NCBI GenBank assembly: GCA_036652735.1
Contig: JAVVVI010000037.1
Location: 1 to 15,801 of the forward strand
DNA length: 15,801 bases
Source of the DNA: JAGOGN01 sp036652735
GTDB lineage: Bacteria > Bacillota > Clostridia > Lachnospirales > Lachnospiraceae
Direction of reading: 5' to 3'
Below are positions 5,991 to 14,267 of the stretch, piece by piece; the first letter of the stretch is position 1, and the number at the start of each line of letters is the position of its first letter. The notes under the pieces are model-generated. The model saw only the letters and a program-made list of their open reading frames with translations, searched no databases and was not told the DNA's origin. The position numbers and the translations under genes were made by a program.

Positions 5991-7679
5991 CTACATTTTA
6001 CGAAATCTCTGATATCTTTGTTCTGCCTGTTCTTTTCCGCTCATTGCACAATAAGTTTGCAAAAAATTAAGTATCTCCTGTTTCATAATTTGTGCTGTTA
6101 CAGGAAGATCCGAACCGGAAAGAGGCACTTCCTCCGGAATTATTTTTTCAATTATCTTAAGGGACAGCAAATCTTTTGCAGTAATTTTCATCACACCTGC
6201 TGCCTGCTCTGCTAATTTACTGTCTTTCCATAAAATAGAAGCAAATCCTTCCGGAGACAGGATCGAATAGGTTGCATTTTCCATCATCCATACTTCGTTG
6301 GCAACGCCCAGTGCCAATGCACCTCCACTGCCGCCTTCTCCTATTACAATACTTAAAATGGGCACTTCCATTGAAACCATTTCGTAAAGATTTCTGGCAA
6401 TTGCTTCTCCCTGACCATTTTCTTCCGCTTCCAGTCCGCAAAATGCACCGGGTGTATCAATAAATAAAAGAATTGGACGATGGAACTTTTCTGCCTGTTT
6501 CATAAGTCTTAGTGCTTTTCGGTAACCGGATGGAGCTGCCATTCCAAAGTTTCTTTTCACATTCTCTTTTATACTTCTCCCCTTTTGCTGCCCAATTACC
6601 GTAACCGGCACCTGATTCAACTCTGCAATCCCTCCTACAATGGCTCCATCATCTGCCGACAACCGGTCTCCATGAAGTTCCAGAAAAGATTCAAAGATTT
6701 CCCTTACATAATCTAAATATACCGGTCGATTCTGACCCCTTGCAATATTCACTCTTTCCCATGCAGTAATTTCCCGTTGATATCCCTCTGCTTTCTTTTT
6801 TGCTTTTTCCGTAATTCCCTGAAATGCTTTTTTATAATTTACTTCTCTGTGCAGCTTTAAAATCTGTGCTAAAGTATTTCTAAGATTCTCCCGCTCCACA
6901 ATTCCATCAATAAAACCATGTTCCAATAAATATTCGGAACGCTGAAAGCCTTCCGGCAAGGTCTCACCGATTGTTTGTTCAATTACACGCGGACCGGCAA
7001 ACCCAATCAAGGCACCCGGCTCCGCCAGAATTATATCTCCAAGCATGGCAAAACTTGCTGTGACACCACCTGTTGTTGGATCTGTTAGTAACGTCAGATA
7101 TAATAATCCTGCCTGTGAATGTCTCTTAAGTGCTGCTGATGTTTTTTCCATCTGCATTAAAGAAACAATTCCTTCCTGCATTCTTGCCCCACCGGAACAG
7201 GCAACAATCAAAATCGGCAGCTTTTCCTTCGTTGCCCTCTCTACTGCACAGGTTATTTTCTCTCCAACCCCATATCCCATACTTCCCATTAAGAATCTTC
7301 CATCACAAACACATACAACAACTTCAAATCCCTGAATGGATCCTTTTCCGGTTAAAACCGCCTCATTTTGACCTAGCTTTTCCCTGATTTGCTGAAGTTT
7401 TTTTTCATAGTCCGGAAACTCCAATGGATCTTTCCCCTTTAAATTTTTATCCCAGACTTTAAAACTTCCCTTATCCATAATTAGACGCAGTCTTCTTTTT
7501 GTACTCATTTTAAAATAATACCCGCATTTATAGCAGGTATTATTTCGCTCCCTTACATCTTCTTTGTATAGCATTTCTCCACAATGAGGACATTTTATAA
7601 AAAATCCATCCGGAACCTCTGGTTTTTCATATTCACTTTCCGATAACGATGAATGTATATTCTTTTTAAAATCAAACAT
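5991..7679 (-). CDS. accDA: Fused acetyl-CoA carboxylase carboxyltransferase, beta-alpha (AccD-AccA)
   Basis: One 562-aa chain carries both carboxyltransferase subunits, which transfer CO2 from carboxybiotin to acetyl-CoA to make malonyl-CoA. The AccD part (about 1-275) opens with a four-Cys zinc ribbon (Cys30, Cys33, Cys49, Cys52) and contains VACSGGARMQEG (159-170) and TDPTTGGVTASFAMLGD (199-215). The AccA part (about 305-562) contains LHGDRLSADDGAIVGG (335-350), KENVKRNFGMAAPSGYRKAL (371-390), FIDTPGAFCG (406-415) and GEGGSGGALALG (447-458). Separate E. coli AccD and AccA total about 620 aa. The missing length is mainly the N-terminal helical segment of AccA, replaced by a ~30-residue Lys-rich linker. 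The frame is intact, so this is a real fusion. It is the last gene of the operon, 3 nt after accC. Confidence 0.95.
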   Translation of the reverse strand: MFDFKKNIHSSLSESEYEKPEVPDGFFIKCPHCGEMLYKEDVRERNNTCYKCGYYFKMSTKRRLRLIMDKGSFKVWDKNLKGKDPLEFPDYEKKLQQIREKLGQNEAVLTGKGSIQGFEVVVCVCDGRFLMGSMGYGVGEKITCAVERATKEKLPILIVACSGGARMQEGIVSLMQMEKTSAALKRHSQAGLLYLTLLTDPTTGGVTASFAMLGDIILAEPGALIGFAGPRVIEQTIGETLPEGFQRSEYLLEHGFIDGIVERENLRNTLAQILKLHREVNYKKAFQGITEKAKKKAEGYQREITAWERVNIARGQNRPVYLDYVREIFESFLELHGDRLSADDGAIVGGIAELNQVPVTVIGQQKGRSIKENVKRNFGMAAPSGYRKALRLMKQAEKFHRPILLFIDTPGAFCGLEAEENGQGEAIARNLYEMVSMEVPILSIVIGEGGSGGALALGVANEVWMMENATYSILSPEGFASILWKDSKLAEQAAGVMKITAKDLLSLKIIEKIIPEEVPLSGSDLPVTAQIMKQEILNFLQTYCAMSGKEQAEQRYQRFRKM

Positions 7680-7682
7680 CTC

Positions 7683-9032
7683 TTATTTCTTTCCTTCCAT
7701 ATACTGTTCTATAAAACCGGTATCAAATGCACCGGACTGAAATACCGGGTGACTGATTATTTCATATTGATAATCTCGATTCGTAATCACACCTTCCACT
7801 ACAATTTCGCCTAAGGCACTTTGCATCTTTTTAATTGCACCCAGGCGGGTATCATCATGAACCATGACCTTACCAATCATGGAATCATAATTCGGTGGAA
7901 TCTTATAGCCACGAAAAAGGGCGGAATCCACCCGAATACCATTTCCACCCGGAAAATGAAGTTCCTGAATGGTTCCCGGTGATGGTCTAAAATTATGTGA
8001 GGGATCTTCGGCATTAATTCTACATTCGATGGCATGACCTCTAAGAATTACCTGCTCCTGCGTATGACTTAATCGTTCTCCTGCTGTGATTCGAATCTGT
8101 TCCTTAATTAAATCCATACCGGTTACCATCTCTGTAACCCCATGTTCTACCTGAATTCTTGTATTCATTTCCATGAAAAAGAATTCTCCTGTTTTATCTA
8201 GTAAAAATTCAATGGTTCCTGCATTGATATAGCCACAAGCCTTAGCTGCACGTACTGCTGCCAGCCCCATTTTTTCCCTTAGTTCCTGTGTGATTGCTGC
8301 ACTGGGGGATTCCTCAATTAACTTTTGATGCCTTCTTTGAATGGAACATTCCCGTTCTCCTAATTGAATTACATCTCCATAGGTATCCGCTAAAATCTGT
8401 ACTTCTATATGACGTGGATTTTCCACAAAACGCTCTAAATACATGGTTCCGTTTCCGAATCCACTAATCGCCTCCTGCTGTGCTACCTGAAATTCCTTTT
8501 TAAAATCTTCTTTTGAAACTACAACTCGCATTCCTTTCCCACCACCGCCAAACGCGGCTTTTATCATAATGGGATACCCTATTTTTTCTGCAAGTTCCAT
8601 TCCTTTTTCTGCTTCCAGTATGGATTCTTTTATGCCCGGTACTACCGGCACCCCTACATTTTCCATGGTTCTACGTGCTTCTGCCTTATCGCCCATACGC
8701 TCAATCACCTCAGCCGTTGGCCCGATAAATGCAATTTTACAAGCTTCACACATACGTACAAACTTTCCATTTTCCGACAAGAAACCAAATCCCGGGTGTA
8801 TTGCCTCTGCTCCTGATGCAATTGTTGCACTTAAGATTCTCTCCATTTGAAGATAACTGTCCAATGCCGGTGCACTGCCAATACAAATCGCTTCATCTGC
8901 CAATTGGGTGTGAAGTGCTTCTTTATCTGCGGTGGAATAAACTGCCACCGTTTGAATCCCCATTTCTCTGCAGGCACGAATAATTCTTACCGCAATCTCA
9001 CCACGATTAGCAATTAATATCTTCTGAAACAT
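7683..9032 (-). CDS. accC: Acetyl-CoA carboxylase, biotin carboxylase subunit
   Basis: Carboxylates the biotin on AccB using ATP and bicarbonate. At 449 aa it has the expected length. It shows the N-terminal ILIANRGEIAVRIIRA, HPGFGFLSEN (79-88), the ATP-grasp glycine loop FGGGGKGMRVV (161-171), RRHQK (233-237) and EMNTRIQVEH (288-297), all intact. AGGAGG lies 5 nt before the ATG. It lies 9 nt behind fabZ and 3 nt ahead of accDA. Pyruvate carboxylase and other biotin carboxylases share this domain, but length and operon place it in fatty-acid synthesis. Confidence 0.98.
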   Translation of the reverse strand: MFQKILIANRGEIAVRIIRACREMGIQTVAVYSTADKEALHTQLADEAICIGSAPALDSYLQMERILSATIASGAEAIHPGFGFLSENGKFVRMCEACKIAFIGPTAEVIERMGDKAEARRTMENVGVPVVPGIKESILEAEKGMELAEKIGYPIMIKAAFGGGGKGMRVVVSKEDFKKEFQVAQQEAISGFGNGTMYLERFVENPRHIEVQILADTYGDVIQLGERECSIQRRHQKLIEESPSAAITQELREKMGLAAVRAAKACGYINAGTIEFLLDKTGEFFFMEMNTRIQVEHGVTEMVTGMDLIKEQIRITAGERLSHTQEQVILRGHAIECRINAEDPSHNFRPSPGTIQELHFPGGNGIRVDSALFRGYKIPPNYDSMIGKVMVHDDTRLGAIKKMQSALGEIVVEGVITNRDYQYEIISHPVFQSGAFDTGFIEQYMEGKK

Positions 9033-9041
9033 AGTGTCCTC

Positions 9042-9476
9042 CTAACGTTCTCCAATTGCAAATGTCAGTTGCGCAGTCACTGCAAGTTCTCCATTTACAG
9101 TAGCCACACCCTTACCAATCCCCATAGGTCCTTTTCGTTTTATAATCTCCAATTCCAATAACAATACGTCACCAGGCACTACTTTTCTTTTGAATTTCGC
9201 CTGATCCACTGCTGCAAAATAAGCTGTTTTTCCTTTGTTTTCCTCTTCACTAAGAATTGCCACAGCTCCAACCTGCGCTAAGGCTTCAATAATTAACACC
9301 CCAGGCATTACCGGCTCTGTTGGAAAATGCCCCCCGAAAAAAGGTTCGTTATAGGAGACACATTTACGTCCCACTGCCCGTTTCCCAATTTCTAATTCCT
9401 CGATACAGTCAATCAACAAAAAAGGCTGTCTATGTGGAATAATTTTCATAATTTCTTCAATCTTCATTTGATCCAT
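9042..9476 (-). CDS. fabZ: 3-hydroxyacyl-ACP dehydratase
   Basis: Hot-dog-fold dehydratase making trans-2-enoyl-ACP in the elongation cycle. At 144 aa it has the usual length. IIPHRQPFLLID (12-23) is the family start, and the catalytic pair is His50 in GGHFPTEPVMPG and Glu64 in LIIEALAQ. AGGAG placed about 6 nt upstream supports the first ATG over Met4; this ribosome site overlaps the accB stop. With no fabA or fabM in the window, a source of unsaturated acyl chains is not visible here; in some bacteria a FabZ-type enzyme also isomerises. Confidence 0.97.
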   Translation of the reverse strand: MDQMKIEEIMKIIPHRQPFLLIDCIEELEIGKRAVGRKCVSYNEPFFGGHFPTEPVMPGVLIIEALAQVGAVAILSEEENKGKTAYFAAVDQAKFKRKVVPGDVLLLELEIIKRKGPMGIGKGVATVNGELAVTAQLTFAIGER

Positions 9477-9484
9477 CTGTTCTC

Positions 9485-9907
9485 CTATCCAATTTTAAAA
9501 AGTGGTTGGTTGAACTCTACCATTTCTCCATTTTTAACAAGTATTTCTTTTAAACTTCCTGAATAGTCACTTTCAATCTCATTCATTAATTTCATTGCCT
9601 CTATAATTCCCATCACCTGACCTTGTGTAATCGTGTCCCCAATTTTCACAAAAGGCTCTCCCTCCGGTGTTCCGGATTCGTAATAGACACCTACTAAGGG
9701 GGACCGAATGACGATTTCATTTGCTGCCTCCGGCTCTGCTTCTAATTCAATGGGTTTTCTTTCTTTTTCCGGGAAGCTCCCAGATTCTATTCTTTTCTCT
9801 TTTGCTGCTTTTAATGTAAGACTCGTTTCTCCCTCTTGGTACGATAAATAGGCTAGGCCTGTGTGTTCCATGGCAGACATCAATTCCTTGATTTCATCTA
9901 TTGACAT
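9485..9907 (-). CDS. accB: Biotin carboxyl carrier protein of acetyl-CoA carboxylase
   Basis: Carries the biotin that shuttles CO2 between AccC and AccDA. The C-terminal biotinyl domain contains IIEAMKLMNEI with the biotinyl lysine at Lys106 of the 140-aa form. A short acidic linker joins it to an N-terminal domain MSIDEIKELMSAME. The longest reading starts with GTG at 9916, directly after the fabF stop. I prefer the ATG at 9907, which has AGGTG about 6 nt upstream and gives the usual AccB N-terminus. It sits between fabF and fabZ, as in streptococcal operons. Confidence 0.95.
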   Translation of the reverse strand: MSIDEIKELMSAMEHTGLAYLSYQEGETSLTLKAAKEKRIESGSFPEKERKPIELEAEPEAANEIVIRSPLVGVYYESGTPEGEPFVKIGDTITQGQVMGIIEAMKLMNEIESDYSGSLKEILVKNGEMVEFNQPLFKIG

Positions 9908-9916
9908 ATTTTTCAC

Positions 9917-11152
9917 CTACTCTTCATACTTTTTTAATAACAAGCTGGCATTGTGGCCACCAAATCCAAGGGAATTGCTAAGTGCATATGGTACCGGTTC
10001 CTGTCTTGGTTCCCCTTTGATGTAATCCAAATCCAATTCCTCATCGCTGTTTCTAAGACCTACCGTTGGGTGAAGATAACTCTCCTGCATTTCTTTAACA
10101 CAGACAATTGCTTCAACGGCTCCTGCCCCCCCTAATAAATGTCCAATCATAGATTTTGTGGAATTAATTCTAAGCTTATAGGCATGTTCACCAAATGCTT
10201 TTTTTATGGCTCTTGTCTCAAAAAGATCATTGTGATGCGTTGCCGTTCCATGTGCATTAATGTAAGTAACCTGATTTTTATCAATTCTGCCATCGGAAAT
10301 TGCATACAGCATTGCCTGTGCCGCTCCCTCTCCATCTTCTGCCGGAGAAGTAATGTGATATGCATCCGCTGTGGATCCATACCCAATCACTTCCGCAAGA
10401 ATTTCTGCCTTGCGTTTTTTTGCATGCTCAAGTTCTTCCAGCACTAAAATTCCTGCCCCTTCTCCCATTACAAATCCTTTTCGGTCTTTATCAAATGGAA
10501 TCGAACATTTCGTCAGATCCTCTTCTGTGGACAATGCTGTTAAAGCCGTGAATCCGGCAACACCTATGGGTGTAATTGCACTTTCACATCCTCCTGCAAG
10601 CATTACTTCTGCGTCTCCATGCTGAATACTGCGAAAGGCTTCTCCAATACAATTTGTCCCGGTAGCACAAGCCGTCACTACGTTGATATTTTTTCCTTTT
10701 AAACCAAACTGTATGGATACATTTCCGGCTGCCATATTGGTAATCATCATGGGAATAAACAAGGGGCTCATTCTTCCAGGTCCCTTTTCCAGTAATTTTT
10801 TATGTTCCCGTTCAACGGCTTCCAAACTCCCTACCCCTGAACCAATTGCACAGCCTATCCGATATGGATCTTCTTCTTCCATGTGAAGTCCGGACTGGAT
10901 AAATGCCTCTTTTGCTGCTACCACTGCAAATTGGCTAAAACTTTCCATTCGTTTTGCCGCTTTAAAATCCAAATACTCTTTTGCATGAAACTCTTTCACC
11001 TCTGCCGCAATTTTCACCTTGTAGGCACTTGTATCAAACTTTGTGATTGGACCAAATCCTAACTTTTCTTCCTGAATTCCCTTCCAAAAATCAGCTACAT
11101 TTAATCCTATTGGTGTTACAGCTCCCATACCGGTTATTACTACTCTTCTCAT
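9917..11152 (-). CDS. fabF: 3-oxoacyl-ACP synthase II
   Basis: Condenses malonyl-ACP with acyl-ACP to elongate chains by two carbons. At 411 aa it is full length. The thiolase-fold Cys-His-His triad is present: Cys162 in VVTACATGTN, His301 in NAHGTATHHND and His338 in STKSMIGHLLGGAGA. The ribosome site AGGAG is about 11 nt upstream of the ATG, 16 nt behind fabG. It is the only condensing enzyme in the window: no FabH-type initiator is present, so initiation must be encoded elsewhere. Confidence 0.98.
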   Translation of the reverse strand: MRRVVITGMGAVTPIGLNVADFWKGIQEEKLGFGPITKFDTSAYKVKIAAEVKEFHAKEYLDFKAAKRMESFSQFAVVAAKEAFIQSGLHMEEEDPYRIGCAIGSGVGSLEAVEREHKKLLEKGPGRMSPLFIPMMITNMAAGNVSIQFGLKGKNINVVTACATGTNCIGEAFRSIQHGDAEVMLAGGCESAITPIGVAGFTALTALSTEEDLTKCSIPFDKDRKGFVMGEGAGILVLEELEHAKKRKAEILAEVIGYGSTADAYHITSPAEDGEGAAQAMLYAISDGRIDKNQVTYINAHGTATHHNDLFETRAIKKAFGEHAYKLRINSTKSMIGHLLGGAGAVEAIVCVKEMQESYLHPTVGLRNSDEELDLDYIKGEPRQEPVPYALSNSLGFGGHNASLLLKKYEE

Positions 11153-11168
11153 CTATGATTTTTCTCCT

Positions 11169-11909
11169 CTACATTACCATTCCGCCATCTACCTGAAGTA
11201 CCTGCCCCGTAATATAAGATGCATCTTCTGATAGTAAAAAAAGAACTGCCTTTGCAATTTCTTCCGGCTGACCAAATCTGCCTAATGGGATTGCTGCTTT
11301 TCCTGCCTCTTTTGCCTGCGCACTGATTTTATCGCTCATTGCCGTCTCAATAAATCCGGGTGCAATGGCGTTTACACGGATTCCTCTGCTTGCCATTTCT
11401 TTTGCCCCTGTCTTTGTTAATGCAAGTACTCCCGCTTTAGACGCCGCATAATTTGCCTGCCCGGGATTTCCAATTAATCCGGCAACAGATGAAATATTTA
11501 CAATACTTCCGCTTCGTTTTTTTAACATATAGCGAATAACATATTTCATGGTTAAAAAACATCCCTTTAAGTTGGTATCTATAACCTGTTCAAATTCTGT
11601 TTCTGAAAGTTTCATCAATAAATTATCTCTTGTAATTCCGGCATTATTAATTAAAAAATCAATCTGTCCCTGTTCTCTTATAATGTCTTCCACCATCTGC
11701 TGAACACATTCTCCATTGCTGACATCACCACGAATTGCTGCTGCGCGTCCTCCGCTCTCTTTAATTTGAGCCACAATTTTTTTTGCGTCCTCTTCTGAGC
11801 CATTATAGTTTACATAAACAAATACCTTCTGGTTTCCAAGTTCCAGAGCAATTGCTGCTCCAATACCATGACCTGCACCGGTAACCAATGCAACTTTATT
11901 CTCCATCAT
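11169..11909 (-). CDS. fabG: 3-oxoacyl-ACP reductase
   Basis: NADPH-dependent short-chain dehydrogenase/reductase reducing 3-oxoacyl-ACP. Features, in the 246-aa form, are the cofactor loop TGAGHGIG (10-17), NNAG, and the triad Ser141, Tyr154, Lys158 (SSVAGLIGNPGQANYAASKAG region). The longest reading starts at 11921, overlapping fabD by 11 nt, but its only AAGGA abuts the ATG with no space. Starting at 11909 (or the next ATG at 11906) gives the usual MENKVALVTGAG start and lies 1 nt after the fabD TGA, which suggests coupled translation. FabG paralogues are common, but the operon makes the role clear. Confidence 0.96.
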   Translation of the reverse strand: MMENKVALVTGAGHGIGAAIALELGNQKVFVYVNYNGSEEDAKKIVAQIKESGGRAAAIRGDVSNGECVQQMVEDIIREQGQIDFLINNAGITRDNLLMKLSETEFEQVIDTNLKGCFLTMKYVIRYMLKKRSGSIVNISSVAGLIGNPGQANYAASKAGVLALTKTGAKEMASRGIRVNAIAPGFIETAMSDKISAQAKEAGKAAIPLGRFGQPEEIAKAVLFLLSEDASYITGQVLQVDGGMVM

Positions 11910-11910
11910 C

Positions 11911-12837
11911 TCAATTACCATTCCTTACTTTTTTGAGTATTTCATCTAAATCCTTCACTTTTTCAATATGATATCCTTGAATATTCGGATTCATTTTTTT
12001 CAAAAATCCCGTAAGCGTTGTCTTCGGCCCTACCTCCAGAAAGGTATCAAATCCATCTGCTATCATCTGCTCCACACTTTGCTGCCATTTTACACTTTGG
12101 GATATCTGGCGAACTAAAAGTCCCGGTATCTCCTCTTGTCTTTGAACATACTTCCCTGTTACATTGGATACATATGGAACCTCTATTGTTGAAAAAGAGA
12201 TCGTTTCCAAATCTTTTTCAAGTTTTTTTCCTGCCTCTTCCAATAAAATAGAATGAAACGGTCCACTTACGTTTAAGGGAATGCTTTTTTTACCATACTC
12301 TTCTTTCACCCTTAGAGCAACTGCCTGTACCGCCTTTATTTCACCGGTAATGACCAATTGTCCGGGACAGTTATAATTTGCTATAGACACAATGCCTTTT
12401 TCCTGTATGCACAACTTATATAGCTCCTGGGCATCCATACTTAGAATGGCTGTCATGGCTCCGCCTACCGGAACCGCTTCTTCCATATAACGTCCTCTTT
12501 TCGTAACAAGTGCATAAGCATCCTCTAGGGATAGGCTTTTGCTAACCACAAGTGCCGCATATTCTCCCAGGCTTAGCCCTGCCGTTCCCTGTGGACATAC
12601 TCCTTCTTGTTTCAATACACTCCAAATAGCTAGTTCATTGGCGAGCATGGCAATCTGGGTATATCTTGTTTGATTTAGCTTTGGATTTGTTGTGAAAATC
12701 AACTCTTCCATTGTAAGGTCACAGTAGCGGTTGGCTAATTTATAACACTCTTTGCTCACTTCATATTGTTCATAAAAATCTCTTCCCATATTCTCATATT
12801 GAGAACCCTGACCCGGAAATACAACTGCTAATTTCAT
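11911..12837 (-). CDS. fabD: Malonyl-CoA:ACP transacylase
   Basis: Moves malonyl from CoA to ACP. At 308 aa it has the family length. It shows FPGQGSQYENMG (7-18), the nucleophile Ser89 in GLSLGEYAAL, and the catalytic His195 in SGPFHSILLEE. The N-terminus MKLAVVFPGQGSQ fits the chosen ATG, which has a GAGGCGG-like ribosome site. It lies 16 nt behind fabK, and its TGA is followed after one base by the fabG ATG. Confidence 0.97.
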   Translation of the reverse strand: MKLAVVFPGQGSQYENMGRDFYEQYEVSKECYKLANRYCDLTMEELIFTTNPKLNQTRYTQIAMLANELAIWSVLKQEGVCPQGTAGLSLGEYAALVVSKSLSLEDAYALVTKRGRYMEEAVPVGGAMTAILSMDAQELYKLCIQEKGIVSIANYNCPGQLVITGEIKAVQAVALRVKEEYGKKSIPLNVSGPFHSILLEEAGKKLEKDLETISFSTIEVPYVSNVTGKYVQRQEEIPGLLVRQISQSVKWQQSVEQMIADGFDTFLEVGPKTTLTGFLKKMNPNIQGYHIEKVKDLDEILKKVRNGN

Positions 12838-12853
12838 CTTTCTACCGCCTCTG

Positions 12854-13783
12854 CTATTTGATTCCCTGCATCAAATGATCCGCCTGTTCCATAATCGTTT
12901 GGATGACCTGTTCACAGGACAAAACTTCCTGAATCATTCCTGCAATTTGTCCTGCCATCACGGTACCATTTTTCACATCACCGTCTATTACAGCATTCCT
13001 TAGTGAGCCAACCGTCATTTCTTCTAACTCTTGAAAGGACGTTCCTGCCTTTTCTTTTGAGAGATATTCTTTTGTCATTTGATTACGCAGAGAACGAATG
13101 GGATGGCCCGCACTTTGTCCGGTCACTACCGTATCGATATCTTTCGCTGCAACTACGCGCTCTTTATACTTCTCATGACAGATGCATTCCTTCGTTGCAA
13201 CAAATCGTGTTCCCATCTGCACTGCCTCTGCCCCCAGCATAAGTGCCGCACACAGTCCTCGTCCATCGGCAATTCCACCGGCTGCTATTACCGGAATCTT
13301 CACGGCATCTGCCACCTGGGGAACCAGTGCCATGGTTGTTGCTGAACCAATGTGACCACCGGATTCCATGCCTTCTGCTATTACAGCATCCGCCCCGGTA
13401 CGTTCCATTAATTTTGCAAGTGCAACGCTTGCTACAACCGGAATCACTTTGATTCCGGCCTCTTTCCATTCCTTTATAAATTGGGATGGATTTCCTGCCC
13501 CGGTTGTAACTACCGGAACTTTTTCTTCTATTACAATTCTTGCCACTTCCTGCGCATTTGGACTTAAAAGCATAATATTTACGCCAAAAGGCTTCTCTGT
13601 GCTCTCTTTCACCTGACGAATCTGATTTCGTACTACCTCCGGTGGTGCCGTTGCTGCACCAATTATTCCAAGTCCTCCGGCTTTTGATACCGCTGCTGCC
13701 AAATTACTTTCTGCAGCCCATGCCATTCCCCCTTGAAGAATGGGATATTCTATATTCAATAACTTTGTAATCGCTGTTTTCAT
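12854..13783 (-). CDS. fabK: FMN-dependent enoyl-ACP reductase II
   Basis: Last reduction of the elongation cycle; FMN/NAD(P)H enzyme of the 2-nitropropane-dioxygenase-like fold. Visible features are YPILQGGMAWAAE near the start, AGGLGIIGAA, EGMESGGHIGS with the expected catalytic His144, IAAGGIADGRG and GTRFVATKEC. The longest reading begins with TTG at 13795, inside acpP. The ATG at 13783 is better: GGAG lies 6 nt upstream, the ATG follows the acpP TAG by one base, and the histidine becomes residue 144, the number known for pneumococcal FabK. No FabI or FabL is present in the window. FabK enzymes are known to resist triclosan. Confidence 0.95.
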   Translation of the reverse strand: MKTAITKLLNIEYPILQGGMAWAAESNLAAAVSKAGGLGIIGAATAPPEVVRNQIRQVKESTEKPFGVNIMLLSPNAQEVARIVIEEKVPVVTTGAGNPSQFIKEWKEAGIKVIPVVASVALAKLMERTGADAVIAEGMESGGHIGSATTMALVPQVADAVKIPVIAAGGIADGRGLCAALMLGAEAVQMGTRFVATKECICHEKYKERVVAAKDIDTVVTGQSAGHPIRSLRNQMTKEYLSKEKAGTSFQELEEMTVGSLRNAVIDGDVKNGTVMAGQIAGMIQEVLSCEQVIQTIMEQADHLMQGIK

Positions 13784-13784
13784 A

Positions 13785-14027
13785 CTACTCTCCAATGGCT
13801 TTCACACCCTGTGCAGTAAGATAATCCATTAACGCTCCCACCGTTGTAAGCTCTTCTAGCTTTTCAGCCGGGATTTCAATATTGTATTTTTCTTCCAATG
13901 TCATAATCAATTCAAATAAATCCAATGAATCTGCTCCTAAATCGTCTTTAAAAATGGTTTTTTCTGTAATCTCAATATCATCTAAGTTTAATTCCTCAAT
14001 TATAATTCTTCTTATTTCTTCTAACAT
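13785..14027 (-). CDS. acpP: Acyl carrier protein
   Basis: Small acidic four-helix carrier of the growing acyl chain as a thioester on phosphopantetheine. The attachment serine is Ser34 in LGADSLDLFELIM. The longest reading starts at 14054 (89 aa), but GGAGGA at 14032-14037 lies 4-5 nt before the ATG at 14027, giving MLEEIRRIIIEEL and 80 aa, a normal ACP length. It is first in the fatty-acid operon. From the predicted start site near 14064 the untranslated leader would be about 37 nt. Confidence 0.95.
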   Translation of the reverse strand: MLEEIRRIIIEELNLDDIEITEKTIFKDDLGADSLDLFELIMTLEEKYNIEIPAEKLEELTTVGALMDYLTAQGVKAIGE

Positions 14028-14054
14028 AACTTCCTCCATTGCTTTGCTTTGCAA

Positions 14055-14075
14055 ATATTTTGATAATCAAAGTAT
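14055..14075. promoter_or_regulatory. FabT-like operator over the fab promoter
   Basis: TTTGAT-A-ATCAAA (14059-14071) is a palindrome, and it extends to 14055-14075 with one mismatched pair. Read on the minus strand, ACTTTGATTATCAAAAT closely resembles the FabT site described for streptococci, lactococci and enterococci. It covers the end of the -10 box and the predicted start site, so binding would block transcription. No FabT (MarR-family) gene is in the window. Confidence 0.62.
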
Positions 14076-14098
14076 ATCACTTTTTTGTTTTTTGTCAA
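14071..14098 (-). promoter_or_regulatory. Promoter of the fatty-acid synthesis operon
   Basis: Minus-strand TTGACA -35 (14098-14093), 16-nt spacer, TATACT -10 (14076-14071) with an extended TGA just upstream of the -10. No other promoter-like pair was noticed before accDA, and the genes are 1-16 nt apart, so all nine genes probably depend on it. Confidence 0.75.
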
Positions 14099-14117
14099 AT
14101 CATTTTTTTAAAGATTG

Positions 14118-14145
14118 CAAATTTTGTAGTTATGCACAAAATTTG
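14118..14145. repeat. 10-bp perfect inverted repeat between divergent promoters
   Basis: CAAATTTTGT and ACAAAATTTG flank an 8-nt centre (AGTTATGC). It lies about 20 nt upstream of the fab -35 and 36 nt upstream of the HD-GYP -35. It could be an operator for a second regulator acting on one or both promoters. There is no T-tract, and it lies upstream of both start sites, so it is not a terminator for either gene. Confidence 0.5.
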
Positions 14146-14180
14146 TTTTAAAATATGGCACAATTTATTTTCGATTTTCA

Positions 14181-14209
14181 TTGACTTTTTTCGCTTCCAT
14201 TCCTATACT
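14181..14209 (+). promoter_or_regulatory. Sigma-A promoter for the HD-GYP-DUF1292 unit
   Basis: TTGACT -35 (14181-14186), 17-nt spacer, TATACT -10 (14204-14209). The predicted leader of about 50 nt carries AGGGAG at 14253-14258, 9 nt before the ATG. Confidence 0.72.
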
Positions 14210-14267
14210 ATATATGTATATGAGGAATTTACGAAATAACAATGTTAATGATAGGGAGTAGTAATCA

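Noticed and set aside
13173..13469. 98-residue open frame overlapping fabK in another frame on the same strand
   Set aside because: It lies wholly inside a clear enzyme gene, is rich in Arg, Cys, Gly and Ser as expected for an off-frame reading, and has no ribosome site.
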